A stretch of 64,000 nt of DNA from Polytrichum commune (Eukaryota; Streptophyta; Polytrichopsida; Polytrichales; Polytrichaceae). The notes under the pieces are model-generated. The model did not search any database. It was given only the letters and a program-made list of their open reading frames with translations, and was not told where the DNA came from. This document shows, piece by piece, positions 1 through 10,660 of this stretch. How positions within the stretch are numbered: position 1 is the stretch's first letter; every line of letters begins with the position of its first letter. A program made the position numbers and the translations under genes. Location of the stretch: the NCBI GenBank assembly GCA_950295325.1, contig OX485809.1, positions 6,818,001 to 6,882,000 of the forward strand, written 5' to 3'.

Positions 1-1131
1 TGCGCATGCTGCCGATCCAGAGGTTTCGAGATCAATTCATAACTGGGCTCACACAGAGGATTTCTATGTTGCCGAGGACTGGTTCGGCATGAGCGACCTC
101 GATCTTCAATCTCCCTCTAATCCGTCTGAACTGGTACTTCTTCTTGGCCTTCATCCATTTTCATTCATAGTCTTTTTGTTTTGTTCTTGTTTTCCTAACT
201 CTAGCTTTCACAATTTGCGCAGACTCGGAAATTTTTCATCAAGGTACTTGTGCGGAACCGGTCCGTTTTGAATGTCCGCACGTCGGACTTCATGGACATG
301 GGCTACAATCTCAAACGAGATGATTGGCTCAACAACTTCACCGATTTGAAAAACCAATCCGTGAGGGTCGACGGGGTGTCTTGGAGAGGCGCCCGTGAAA
401 AGCGTCCGGAATTTTTTTCGATCCTTTTCTCCGCCCTCACAGATAAGGACGACATTATATTGGATTGGCAGTGTGGTGTTGGTTCGTTCTTCTTCTCTAG
501 TTTTTCTCATTTTTTTTCCTTTTGGATTTTTTGTTTTCATTTGTAATCGGTTGCTTATTCATTTCCCAATGCTAATCCCTTCGCATTTTGTTTGTTTAGG
601 AGGTTCCATAATAGCATGCCGCTCCATTCAACGCCATATTGTGGCGCTTGAATCCGACATTGATGTCTTCAAGTCCATCCTCCTCCCCCTTCGCGAGCCT
701 GACCAAGAACAAACCTCTCAACCCGCCGCCCCTCAACGAGGCTCCGTTTTTGCTCCTCTTCCTCGAAAGATGGCCAAGCGCAATTTCGATTTGCTCTGTG
801 AGTAAGTTCGTTCGTTGATTCTACCTTGTTTTCCTTTGTATCTTCAAGTGTTTGACATAGATACATGTGCTCATGTTTTTTTCTTTTTTCATCTATGTAC
901 AGAGTTCAAATTAAAAGCCCCATCCGCTTTCTTAATGCGGAGATTTTTGCAACGCCTTCGGCGACGTTCGAGCTCCCTCCTTATGCTTCAGAGCTTGCCC
1001 ATCGTTTGGCCGAAGCACCATCCCCACCTCCTAGTCGCATCCGGCCTTACAACAAACTAGTATTGGATTTCCTAGACATAGAGGCAGAGCAGGGCGAGGA
1101 AAGTGATAGACATAGTAGTCATAGTGGTTGA
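1..1131 (+). CDS. 3' part of a DNA-methylase-like gene (four exons seen, 5' end outside window)
   Basis: Four exons can be joined in one frame: 2-133, 223-481, 600-797 and 905-1131, with GT-AG introns between them and TGA at 1129-1131, giving about 271 C-terminal residues. Across the exon 2/3 junction the protein reads DWQCGVGGSIIACRSIQRHI followed by VALESDIDVF. This has the layout of motif I (the AdoMet-binding D-x-x-x-G-x-G-G loop, then a helix, then an acidic residue ending the next strand) of N4-cytosine/N6-adenine DNA methylases. Motif I near the C-terminus fits the permuted beta class, whose DPPY motif would lie upstream and is not visible. The tail is low-complexity and acidic (EAEQGEESDRHSSHSG). 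The last acceptor was placed at 903-904 because the AG at 901-902 would create a stop. The methylase assignment is inference from one motif; it could be a degenerate or non-catalytic relative. Confidence 0.5.
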
Positions 1132-1261
1132 CTACGATTCGTGCATCTCTAACCCCATTTCATATGTATTGCGTTTGCTATACTTTTTATAAAAGTGTTT
1201 TATGAATTTCAATTTTCCTTTTGCAATCCCATATATCTCCTTGGTCGTCTTATGTTGGTGT

Positions 1262-2500
1262 TTGAGGCTAGCCTCTCGGAATCTAAGTGCTAACTCAAAC
1301 ATTCAAAACAATGCGAAATCTGGTCCAAGACCCTTGACTGCCTAGCCTCTCGGAATCTAAGTGCTAACTCAAGCATACACAACAAAGTCAAAATCTGGTC
1401 CATTACCCTTGAAAGGCCTAGCCTCTCGGAATCTAAGTTCTAACTCAAGCATACACAACAAAGTCAAAATCTGGTCCAAGACCCTTGAGTGCCTAGCCTC
1501 TCGGAATCTAAGTGCTAACTCAAACATTCAAAACAATGCGAAATCTGGTCCATTACCCTTCAAAGGCCTAGCCTCTCGGAATCTAAGTGCTAACTCAAGC
1601 ATGCACAAGAAAGTCAAAATCTGGTCCATGACCCTTGAGTGCCTAGCCTCTCGGAATCTAAGTGCTAACTCAAACATACAAAACAATGCGAAAATCTGGT
1701 CCAAGACCCTTGAATGCCTAGCCTCTCGGAATCTAAGTGCTAACCCAAACATTCAAAACAATCCGAAATCTGGTCCAAGACCCTTGAAAGGCCTAGCCTC
1801 TTGGAATCTCAGTGCTAACCCAAACATTCAAAGCAATGCGAAATCTGGTCCATGACCCTTGAAAGGCCTAGCCTCTCGGAATCTAAGTGCTAACTCAAAC
1901 ATACAAATCAATGCGAAATTTGGTCCATGTCCCTTGAAAGGGCCTAGCCTCTCGGAATCTAAGTGCTAACTCAAACATACAAATCAATGCGAAATCTGGT
2001 CCATGACCCTTGAAAGGCCTAGCCTCTTGGAATCTAAGTGCTAACTCAAACATACAAATCAAAGCGAAAATCTGGTCCAAGACCCTTGAATGCCTAGCCT
2101 CTCGGAATCTAAGTGCTAACCCAAACATTCAAAACAATGCGAAATCTGGTCCATGACCCTTGAAAGGCCTAGCCTCTCGGAATCTAAGTGCTAACTCAAA
2201 CATACAATTCAAAGCGAAAATCTGGTCCAAGACCCTTGAATGCCTAGCCTCTCGGAATCTAAGTGCTAACCCAAACATTCAAAACAATGCGAAATCTGGT
2301 CCAAGACCCTTGAAAGGCCTGGCCTCTCGGAATCTAAGTGCTAACTCAAGCATTCAATTCAATGCGAAATCTGGTCCATTAGCCTTGAAAGGCCTAGCCT
2401 CTCGGAAACTAAGTGCTAACTCAAACATTCAAATCAATGCGAAATCTGGTCCATTAGCCTTGAAAGGCCTAGCCTCTCGGAATCTAAGTGGCCACATTTT
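1262..2500. repeat. Minisatellite, ~75-bp unit, about 17 copies
   Basis: A unit containing CCTAGCCTCTCGGAATCTAA recurs every 73-77 bases (for example near 1345, 1422, 1498, 1571, 1647, 1722, 1797, 1871). Copies differ by a few substitutions and alternative blocks such as CATTCAAAACAATGCG versus CATACACAACAAAGTC. Because the usual period is a multiple of three, long open frames run through it on both strands; these are artefacts of periodicity rather than genes. Confidence 0.95.
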
Positions 2501-2514
2501 GTATGAAAGGGGGA

Positions 2515-3090
2515 GGTTAGATTTTTTGTTGGGTAGGCTCTCGGCTCCGAGAGGGTAATCCCTTGGGCTCTGGGACCAGATATTGTTTCAATGTGGGTGG
2601 TTACATGTTTGGTTGGGTAGGCTCTCGGCTAGTTAGTGTAGAGCCTTAGTTAGAGGGGCCAGATTTTGGATGAATGTGAAAGCCTTCATGTTCTGTTAGT
2701 TTAGGCTCTCGGCTAGGTAGTCTAAGGTCTTAGTTAGGGGGGCCATATTTTGGATGAATGTGAAAGCCTTCAAGTTCTGTTAGTTTAGGCTCTCGGCTAG
2801 TTAGTGTAGAGTCTTAGTTAGAGGGGCCAGATTTTGGATGAATGTGAAAGCCTTCAAGTTCTGCTAGTTTAGGCTCTCGGCTAGTTAGTTCAAGGTCTTA
2901 GTTATATGGGGCTATATTCTGGATCAATGTGAAAGCTTAGAGGTCATGTTTGTTTAGGCTCCCGGCTAGTTAGTGAAGGTCTTAGTTATAGGGGGCCATA
3001 TTTTGGATGAATGTGAAAGCTTCAAGGTTATGTTTGTTTAGGCTCTCGGCTAGTTAGTTCAAGGTCTTAGTTATAGGGGGCCATGTATTG
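2515..3090. repeat. Second minisatellite, ~85-95 bp unit, about 6-7 copies
   Basis: The phrase TAGGCTCTCGGCTAGTTAGT recurs about six times with GGGGCCATATTTTGGATGAA and GTGAAAGCC(T)TC in each unit. The first units are shorter and more diverged. It directly follows the 75-bp array and shares the CTCTCGG string with it, so the two arrays may be related by descent. Confidence 0.9.
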
Positions 3091-3348
3091 GATGAGGGGT
3101 TCATCATATGGTGGTCTAGCCCGGATCCTCTACTTGAGTTTTGATTCACCCCTTTAATACAAGGCAATCAAACCAAATATACTACCAATCATAGACACCT
3201 CACCTTTCTCCCTTTTCACATTAGACCCTTAACAAATGCAATGACTTGGGTAACTATATATCAGCCACAAATGGTTGCAAGCTCATATTCATGCAAGCGT
3301 CACTAAAGGTGCGTCTCTTGGCCTCTCTTCATGTTTTGTTTGCTCTTG

Positions 3349-4215
3349 AGTAGCATTTGGCTTGTGATTGTGAATTTGTTGGCTTGGACTTCAACTCTGA
3401 TCTTTTGAGGTTAGGCCAGATTATCAACTTGTGAGGTTCAATGGCCTTCAGTAGCATTTGGCTTGTGATTGTGAATTTGTTGGCTTGGACTTCAACTCTG
3501 ATCTTTTGAGGTTAGGCCAGATTATCAACTTGTGAGGTTCAATGGCCTTCAGTAGCATTTGGCTTGTGATTGTGAATTTGTTGGCTTCGACTTCAAATCT
3601 GATCTTTTGAGGTTAGGCCAGATTATCAACTTGTGAGGTTCAATGGCCTTCAGTAGCATTTGGCTTGTGATTGTGAATTTGTTGGCTTAGACTTCAAATA
3701 TGATCTTTTGAGGTTAGGCCAGATTATCAACTTGTGAGGTTCAATGGCCTTGAGTAGCATTTGGCTTGTGATTGTGAATTTGTTGGCTTAGACTTCAAAT
3801 ATGATCTTTTGAGGTTAGGCCAGATTATCAACTTGTGAGGTTCAATGGCCTTCAGTAGCATTTGGCTTGTGATTGTGAATTTGTTGGCTTAGACTTCAAA
3901 TATGATCTTTTGAGGTTAGGCCAGATTATCAACTTGTGAGGTTCAATGGCCTTGAGTAGCATTTGGCTTGTGATTGTGAATTTGTTGGCTTAGACTTCAA
4001 ATATGATCTTTTGAGGTTAGGCCAGATTATCAACTTGTGAGGTTCAATGGCCTTCAGTAGCATTTGGTTTGTGATTGTGAATTTGTTGGCTTAGACTTCA
4101 AATATGATCTTTTGAGGTTAGGCCAGATTATCAACTTGTGAGGTTCAATGGCCTTCAGTAGCATTTGGCTTGTGATTGTGAATTTGTTGGTTTAGACTTC
4201 AAATCTGATTTTGTG
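3349..4215. repeat. Third minisatellite, 101-bp unit, about 8.5 copies
   Basis: Units begin AGTAGCATTTGGCTTGTGAT and contain TTGTTGGCTTAGACTTCAAA and GATTATCAACTTGTGAGGTT. Starts at 3349, 3450, 3551 and onward give a constant 101-base period. Copies are nearly identical, differing at a few positions (CTTCAGT/CTTGAGT, GGACTTCAACTC/AGACTTCAAATA), which points to recent homogenisation. Confidence 0.95.
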
Positions 4216-4432
4216 ATGGTAGGTCTATATTTACATGTTGAGATATTGGAGGACTCAAGCACTATCCTCATATTCAAGATGCCGTGGATAGGTAAGTTCA
4301 TTTGGCCCTACATTATGAAGTTCATTTTTGTTTGATTTTATAGCCACAACATTTGTGTTCAATCCACATTTGAATTGTGTTGGTTAATTCTGATTTAATT
4401 AAATTCTGGTTGTGTGTTTCAATGTGTTTCAG

Positions 4433-4965
4433 GGGGTAACGCGAAAACTCGCCGATTCGTTTTGGATGTGCCACACGTATTGCAGCTGGATTTAGATGTG
4501 CAGTTGTCCGTACTAGTGCCCAACTTAGTGTTGGGTGCCGCAAAAGATTTGATTGGCCGGGAGAGGGCATTTGATACCAAACGCCGTTTGGTTTTAATCG
4601 GGAAACTGCGGCTATGTTGCAAGGCTTGGAAGCGGATTGTGGATAGCACTGTGGAATACAATGCTCTTCGTCTGGCGGCGCATGAGTTTAGGATGGGTCC
4701 ACATGGGATGCCAGAGTTGTATTTGCCACGCGAGCATAACCTGGTTAAATTGTTTAAATTGAACTTCATGTTGTTTTCAGAGAGCCGGCACGTCACCTCG
4801 AGAATTTTCCAGAGGATTTTGAGGTCGGAGTTGGGGGATTTGTCTTTGCGGTCTTTGGCTAAGCTAAGGACTGAGCTGGAAGCCTCTTATGGTGCGGAGA
4901 ATATGTATGGCATGTTCTTTGGGCCATCTTGGCCATATTGGACATGCCCGGCAAATAGGGTGTAG
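4433..4965 (+). CDS. Terminal exon of an unrecognised, F-box-like gene (upstream exons not identified)
   Basis: An open frame follows a good acceptor (GTGTTTCAG at 4424-4432) and ends at TAG 4963-4965, giving about 177 residues. The protein has LVLIGKLRLCCKAWKRIVDS near residues 50-70, a pattern like the second half of an F-box (L...R.VCK.W...), followed by EYNALRLAAHEF. There is no repeat domain after it; the rest is a helical-looking, basic segment ending WPYWTCPANRV. I do not recognise a named family, and the F-box reading is a guess from that short stretch. An upstream coding exon is expected because the frame enters in mid-codon, but the 101-bp minisatellite lies immediately upstream and no convincing exon was seen. 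It could be the 3' part of a domesticated or transposon-borne gene. Confidence 0.4.
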
Positions 4966-5332
4966 ATGGCCGAAAACTACAGTATATAGCTACTTGAACT
5001 GACTACCCATTTTTGTAACTTTTGAGGTTGGCTACAATTTGTTGACCAATAATATATTTTGTGTATGGTATTTTGATTTAAATTTGGTGACGTCAGCCCT
5101 AATGGAATATGATACATTTGAAACAAATACTATAAGATGTTTGATAAAAAATGCAATCTTCCATGCCTATAGGATCCGTTGGTTTCTCGAACAATTTTGG
5201 GTTATTATGTCCACGGGAATGGGGTGCATTTCCAAATATAGAATTCCATCTATCTCTAATTCCACGGAAATAGGCACTGCTTCTCCTAAAATTACCCAAC
5301 AAAATCTATATTTTCCGCTCTCCAATCTCCGT

Positions 5333-5370
<38 letters not shown>

Positions 5371-5394
5371 ACGCTCACATACTTGAGTTTCCCC
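4966..5394. other. Intergenic stretch ending in a 7-bp (CTCCGCT)n microsatellite
   Basis: No gene is seen. AT-rich sequence runs to about 5320, then CTCCGCT-type repeats at about 5328-5376 abut the truncated end of element A. The junction of the coding homology with the microsatellite marks where A has lost its distal end. Confidence 0.6.
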
Positions 5395-7792
5395 TCTCGT
5401 GCTCGACAATCCATAGCCAAACGTGGGGCTCCCTCATGGCAGGAGATTTGTACTCCATGAACTTGGCCATGAATGGGTTGTAGAATGGCAGGTCCTTTGT
5501 CCCGCGGCTCGACGCACCCGGGATGCTCCTGAAATCGATCAGGGCAAATGGGCATCCCCGTCGGTCCTCCCTAACATCCGCCCTGGTGAAGCTACCATCC
5601 CACTTAGAGAATGTGGTCCTCTCCAGGCCGGTGGTGACAGTGCAAAACCTCGCCACTCCTTCGAATGTTGCTGTCCTCTTCCTCTCCAATTTTTTTTTAT
5701 AAAAGCCCACCTCCTGGGCATCCGTCTCGGACTTCTTAGTCCGTTTGTTGCCCTTCAGTTTCAAAGATGCGGCGTGCTCCCTGACCAGACTTCGCATTGA
5801 GGGGCCTCTAATATTAAAGGCTTGCTTGAACACCTTCCAGTGATTCCACTTCACGTCGCTGTCGACGTCGAAGATTTGGTATTGAGGTGCCAGTGCGCTC
5901 AATTCCCTCATTGCTGCTGTCTTCAGCTTTCGATGCTCGCACCACTCCTTGATGGAGTACGTCCCGGGCTTGTGCTTGGGTCTCTTCAAAAATATTTTTG
6001 GATAGGGAAGTTTTCTTCCCTCTGTTTTCATTAGAGCGTTCACGGCGCATCACTTCAACTCCAATTCTGTCAGCCCTTGGAGGGGTCTGAAGAACTCCCT
6101 GAGCAGCGGGGGGCACTCGAAGTTCTCAACGGCATTGTACTTCTCCTCCGTGTCGGGGTTGGTTAAATCTCCCGACGTGTGGGAGTCAAAAAACTGGGTC
6201 CATAAATCCCAGGTGTCTGTTGTACAACATATGAGCCTGAGCTCACCTTTCAACTCCAGCACCGACTTGGTTGAAGTAGACTTCATGTCGATGGAGGAGA
6301 ATTTGTCCACCATAGCGTCGCAGAACGCCTGCATATTAAAATGGATGTTAGTCAAGAGTAAAATACGAACGCACGTTCGTAAAATGCAAACAAGAAAGGA
6401 AATATTGAGCTGATGTTTACGAACGCACGTTCGTAAAATGCAAACAAGAAAGGAAATATTGAGATGATGTTTACGAACGCACGTTCGTAAACTTACCTTC
6501 CACTGTGGAGAAAGTTTCTTGGCGTTCTCCCTCTCCTTAGGGGGGCTACCGTGTGCCACCCAGACGTCTCTTGCAGCAACAATATTCGCAGCCCAGGACG
6601 CCTCAAAAGCTTTCGTCTTGTTTCCGCTATTCAAATACGTTGATATTTTGCGGAGCTTCTCCCAGTCGTCTGACCACACCAGAAACGACTTCCAATAGCG
6701 CAAGTCGCCCTTCAGCTCGTGCTGGAAGGTGTCGTCATTCAGAACGATCTTAGCAGCCTCCAAGCTGTGCTGTCCGTCGATGATCCAGAAATCTCCGTTG
6801 AGGATTCGTGGCCAATCCCTCTCCGTGGGACGGGTAGTGAAGCCCTTTGGCATCACACAAACTGTTTGCCTGTCCCACTTGACGTTGTTGTAGAGGTTAT
6901 TCAACTGCCACTTCACACCCCCGGTCTCCCGTGACCTCACTACCCACTTGTTTGGAGATTTTTCACATTTGAAGCAGTCGACGTTGAATGTGAAAAATCG
7001 ACCCATTGGCCAGCAGTCCTTCGAGTAACTGTTAAAATCTCGAAGGATGCGCGTGGCCTTCGCACCGTCCGGTACCTCTCCTTTCTGCAAAGGAGCCGGC
7101 ATGACTGGCGGGGAACTGACCTCTGCGCCCTCAGTTACGCCAGACTTCTCCATGTCGTCCCTCGTTCTCTTCGAAGGAGTGGAATGTCTGCTCGTACCTT
7201 CGGTCAATTTGCTCGCAGTGGGAACAGGCCGCGGAGCACTTCTGGATCCGCCTGCACCGGATTGCGTTGGTTTCTTGGGACTCTTCTTCTTCTTGTTGGC
7301 CTCCAACACAGCACTGTTGGTCTTGGAGATGTTCAAGCACAAAGCGGTCAATTTCCTTGCTGTCCAATGTTGACTTAGGCTATATCTTGTGAAGAGTTTT
7401 GGCAGGTCGAAACGCTTTCCCTCCTCTTTAACATGCATCTGCGCGTAGTTGTGGGAGAAGGTGTATGCCAAGTAGTCCAGCAACACGTTGACGTGGTCAT
7501 TGTTGTACTTCATGTTGAGGATTACGTAATTTCCCTGTGCCTCCACGGAATCTATCTCCCATGTTGCCATCTGCACCCACTGCTCTGGTTCATCGTCGTT
7601 GGTATTGAGCTGGTAGACGAAGCGGAGGACGAATGTTCCATCCTCTAACATCTCTGGAAGCGCCGTCCACTCTTTCATGAAGTCCTCCTGTGGGACATAA
7701 TTGTCATTCCCATTGTCGTCTGTCACTAACTCTGGGACACTCTCCAACTTCTATCCGAACATCTCTATCGCGCTTCTGTTAGGGATGGCCAT
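5395..7792 (-). pseudogene. ParB/DndB-like (DGQHS-motif) element protein, copy A, broken
   Basis: Reads leftward from ATG 7792-7790, just after a TTTGCAG acceptor. Exon 1 is 7792-6497 (432 codons), the intron is 6496-6329 (GTAAGT...TGCAG) and exon 2 starts at 6328. The frame aligns codon by codon with copy B, including WIIDGQHSLEAAKIVLNDD, FLVWSDDWEKLRKISTYLNS and the AFCDAMVDKFSSIDMKSTST segment after the intron. Two in-frame stops are visible: TAG at 7753-7751 (codon 14) and TGA at 6052-6050 where B has AGG; a CGA-to-TGA deamination would explain the latter. Homology ends at about 5395, so the C-terminal part is lost. The intron itself lacks stops in this frame, so a naive reading runs straight through it. 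Translation starting downstream of codon 14 is possible, but the second stop and the truncation argue for a dead copy. Confidence 0.75.
6364..6489. repeat. Three 18-bp palindromes in the ParB-like gene intron of copy A
   Basis: Exact TACGAACG-CA-CGTTCGTA at 6364-6381, 6418-6435 and 6472-6489. The sites are exactly 54 bases apart because the palindrome plus its spacer (AAATGCAAACAAGAAAGGAA and following) has been tandemly duplicated. The intron of copy B carries two sites at the same place. Confidence 0.95.
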
Positions 7793-7825
7793 CTGCAAAA
7801 CAACATAGGTAGTCAGGATCGTATT

Positions 7826-8393
7826 TACGAGCGAGCGTTCGTATTTAGCAGACAGAGTTCTACAATTTTCAAATATTTTGAACAATAGTTGTTGAGATAT
7901 TTACGAATGTACGTTCGTAAATATGTTCTGTTTGAGAGGCTGTTCTTTTGGCTTTAGATGTTTGCGTGTTTTAAATACCAATGTGTTTATATTATTTTGT
8001 TCTGTTGTGACTTATACTAATTTATATCTTCAATTTGTTCAACATGTGTTTACGAACGCACGTTCGTAAATCTTTTGACGGGCACAAGGCAGTCATTTAC
8101 GAACGCTCGTTCGTATAATGAGGTATGGGCAGGGATTATGTGCTTACGAACGTGCGTTCGTAAATACTCAGACTATTATGTATTCCTTGTTTACGAACGT
8201 GCGTTCGTAAAATTTAGGGGTTTAGGGGTTTAGGGGTGGGTGTTTACGAACGCGCGTTCGTAAACACATGAAAAGAGGATGGGTTGCGTGTTTACGAACG
8301 TGCGTTCGTAAACATATGGACTGGGAGGGGTCACAACAGCTCTGGTTTGCAGGTTGTGTTCACATTTACGAACGCTCGTTCGTAAATGTGAAC
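7826..8393. repeat. Cluster of nine 18-bp palindromes upstream of the ParB-like gene, copy A
   Basis: Sites at 7826 (one mismatch), 7902 (one mismatch), 8051, 8098, 8145, 8192, 8245, 8293 and 8367. The core is TACGAACG-NN-CGTTCGTA with variable central bases (AG, TA, CA, CT, TG, TG, CG, TG, CT). Four consecutive starts (8051, 8098, 8145, 8192) are 47 bases apart although the spacers are not alike. The last site extends to a 36-bp perfect dyad at 8358-8393. A short run of telomere-like TTTAGGGG units lies at about 8216-8237. Confidence 0.95.
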
Positions 8394-9240
8394 TTCTTGA
8401 GAGCGTTCTGTCCGTACATGTACTTATACGTATATGGATATGTATACGTATACACTTCAGCTCTGAAGAATGCTTGCGTTCGTGCCTGCAACACTGGATC
8501 AGAACCAGGATACTCAAACCAAATCAGTGCAGAATTCATAAAGCATACACAACATGCCAGATCTCATGCTAAAGAAGTTGACAATACAAACAAAACCCAT
8601 GGAATTCAACAATGCAGAAATTCAGAATGTTTGGGAAGCGAGTTTAGAAGGATTCCTTCACTCACATTGCAATGTGCTTGACCTTGTTTCTTCTTGCTGA
8701 AAATTTTGGAACACTCCTTGTATGCAATTGAATGAGACCTAAACCCTAGCAACTACTCATGTGCACTGAAATTGCAATCTTGCAACCATCAAGCTTCCTT
8801 CTTCCAAGCTTGCAACTATCAAGCTCACAAAAACAACCACTAAAACACAGCTTGCAACTCTGAAGCCTACAAACTTCAAGCTGTCACCGAGCAAGCTGTC
8901 TTCTCCGAACTTGCAACTATGAAGCTCACAAAAACAACAAAAAAAAGAAAGCTTGCAACATGCACAAGCTCTCTACTCCTGATGCGCACAACTCTGAAGC
9001 TCTCTAATCAGATTCGTTCCAAACTGAAGAGAAATATGCGACTCCTAAGATGCGAAAAATTAAAACACATAAACTAAAGCATTCTAAATTTCGCCAGAGC
9101 TTCGCTCCACTCTACTTCGCTCCTCCTCTCTCTGCTGGGAATGAGAATGAGGAGGAGGGGCGCGGGGAGGTAGCCGGCACCGCTAGGGTTTCCCTGCGGC
9201 TGCCATGTGGCATCCCTCCACTGGACCGCGCTTAACATGG
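8394..9240. promoter_or_regulatory. Probable 5' leader/promoter region of the ParB-like gene, copy A
   Basis: No gene is seen. It contains a degenerate GCTTGCAACT/AAGCTCACAAAAACAAC repeat at about 8770-9000, matching in position the AAAGCTTGAGAG repeat of copy B, then a GC-rich block at about 9100-9230 that is clearly conserved with B (59980-60120). The block includes GGGGAGGTAGCCGGC and a telo-box-like CTAGGGTTT, a motif common near plant transcription starts. By position and conservation it is a candidate transcription start region reading toward the ParB-like gene; this is inference. Confidence 0.4.
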
Positions 9241-9414
9241 ATGGGATGGGAAGGGATGAGCATGGGAGATGGGAAGGGATGAGGAGAGGGGGATGGGTGG
9301 GGATGGGGAGGGGAGATGGGTGGGGATGGGAGGGTGTGAGGGGGATGGGGGGAGGGGACATGGGTGGGGATGGGATGGGATGGGTAGATATGGGTAGATG
9401 AAGGGGGGTAGGGG
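9235..9414. repeat. G-rich GGGATGGG-type microsatellite
   Basis: Nearly pure GGGATGGG/GGGGATGG repeats for about 170 bases. Copy B has the complementary C-rich tract (CATCCCC type) at about 59864-59975, so the tract belongs to the element and is not a local accident. The G runs on one strand are capable of forming G-quadruplexes. Confidence 0.85.
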
Positions 9415-10660
9415 CAATGGTGGTTTTTCACAAGGTCCCTAACATGTCTAGGGACATGTTCATTAAAAAAAATCATTTCCAGTGGACGGGTTCTTAGAAA
9501 ATGAACCGGTTTTTGGACATTTCAAATTTATTTTGGACGGGTTCTAAAAATAATGTTTTTATAATTTTTGTCTCAAAAACATAAATGGTATAAATATCAT
9601 TATGTCATATATGACATGTGAATATAAGCATAATGCAATCAAAGCACTAATACCCAATCAAAATATCAAATTGAAGTGCATGATTCACCTGCATACATTA
9701 ATTCATCAACCACAAAATTTAGAACCTTTTTAACATAATGTCAAAGATTATAATTGAAGGTACACTTAGCAATTGAATAAGAATCATTATATATGAATAT
9801 GATCAAAAAATTTAAAATAAATACCTACTTACCCTTCAAAGAAGTGGATGAATTCTCCTATCCTTCATGTTTCTCCAAACAAGCATCACTGCATTCCAAT
9901 TTATGTTTTCAACTGGAATATTTGCACATGAAATGCGCATCAAAGCTTCTAAAGTTTCTAACTTCAAACTAGTACGTAGATGATTTTTGATTAGGTTTTG
10001 TTTAGGAAAACCCCTCTCACATATTGCAGTGCATGACAAAAAAGGTAGGTTGAATCTCCTCGACCGCGAAGCCTACCAGTTCTTGTTCCAAAAAAAAAAA
10101 TCAAATCCTTCACCCAAAACCTCATAATCCCTCATGCCCAAAAGATATAGAAAGAATGTGTGTAAGAGATACCTAACTAACTCATATTTGTTAATGGGAA
10201 GAGCTTCAATACCTGCTCGATGGGAAGAGCTTCAAAACTCAAATGGAAAAAATTGGGGGGGGGGGCAATGTCGTGGAGGGAATGCTGGTGGTGGCAGCTG
10301 AAATTAGCAAAAAGACATAGTATTGATGGCATTGAAGCAAGATCCTATTGTTTCCAAGTGCAACCAATCACATGCCAACATCTTTCGGTTTATCTTTATT
10401 AATTGGTTTTTCTCTTTAACCTTTTCATGGACGGGTTGGTTTAGAAATTCCCTGTTTTGGGACGGGTTGTTTTTTCTTTAACCTTTCCATGGACGGGTTG
10501 GTTTAGAAATTACCTGTTTTGGGACGGGTTGTTTTTTCTTTAACCTTTCCATGGACGGGTTGGTTTAGAAATAATTACCGGTTTTGGGACGGGTTGCAAT
10601 TTTTTTTGCCTTTCAATTCAAGGTTTTTGGACGTGGACGGGCAAAACCTTTGTGAAAAAT
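9415..10660 (-). mobile_element. hAT-type DNA transposon relic nested in copy A
   Basis: The ends are inverted: TGGTTTTTCACAAGG near 9421 and CCTTTGTGAAAAATCA near 10640. Between them, on the minus strand at about 10039-9836, lies a C-terminal transposase fragment reading ICERGFPKQNLIKNHLRTSL, then LETLEALMRISC and NWNAVMLVWRN, the conserved dimerisation region of hAT transposases (CERGFS...IK...LR..L..E.L.ALMRI). A ~65-bp unit with GGACGGGTTGGTTTAGAAAT is repeated three times at 10400-10600. No clean 8-bp target duplication is visible. This block is absent from copy B, so the insertion came after the copies separated. Confidence 0.65.

Noticed and set aside
1361-2558. Long open frames with repeated NLSANSNIQNNAKSGP-type peptides on both strands
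   Set aside because: They follow the 75-bp minisatellite, whose period is a multiple of three; open frames occur on both strands and no splice or start context supports a repeat protein.
6329-6496. Continuous 565-codon frame through the ParB-like gene of copy A as a longer protein
   Set aside because: Copy B has an intron at exactly this place with stops inside, and the extra residues (LRTCVRKHHLNISFLVC repeated) simply translate the palindrome duplication.
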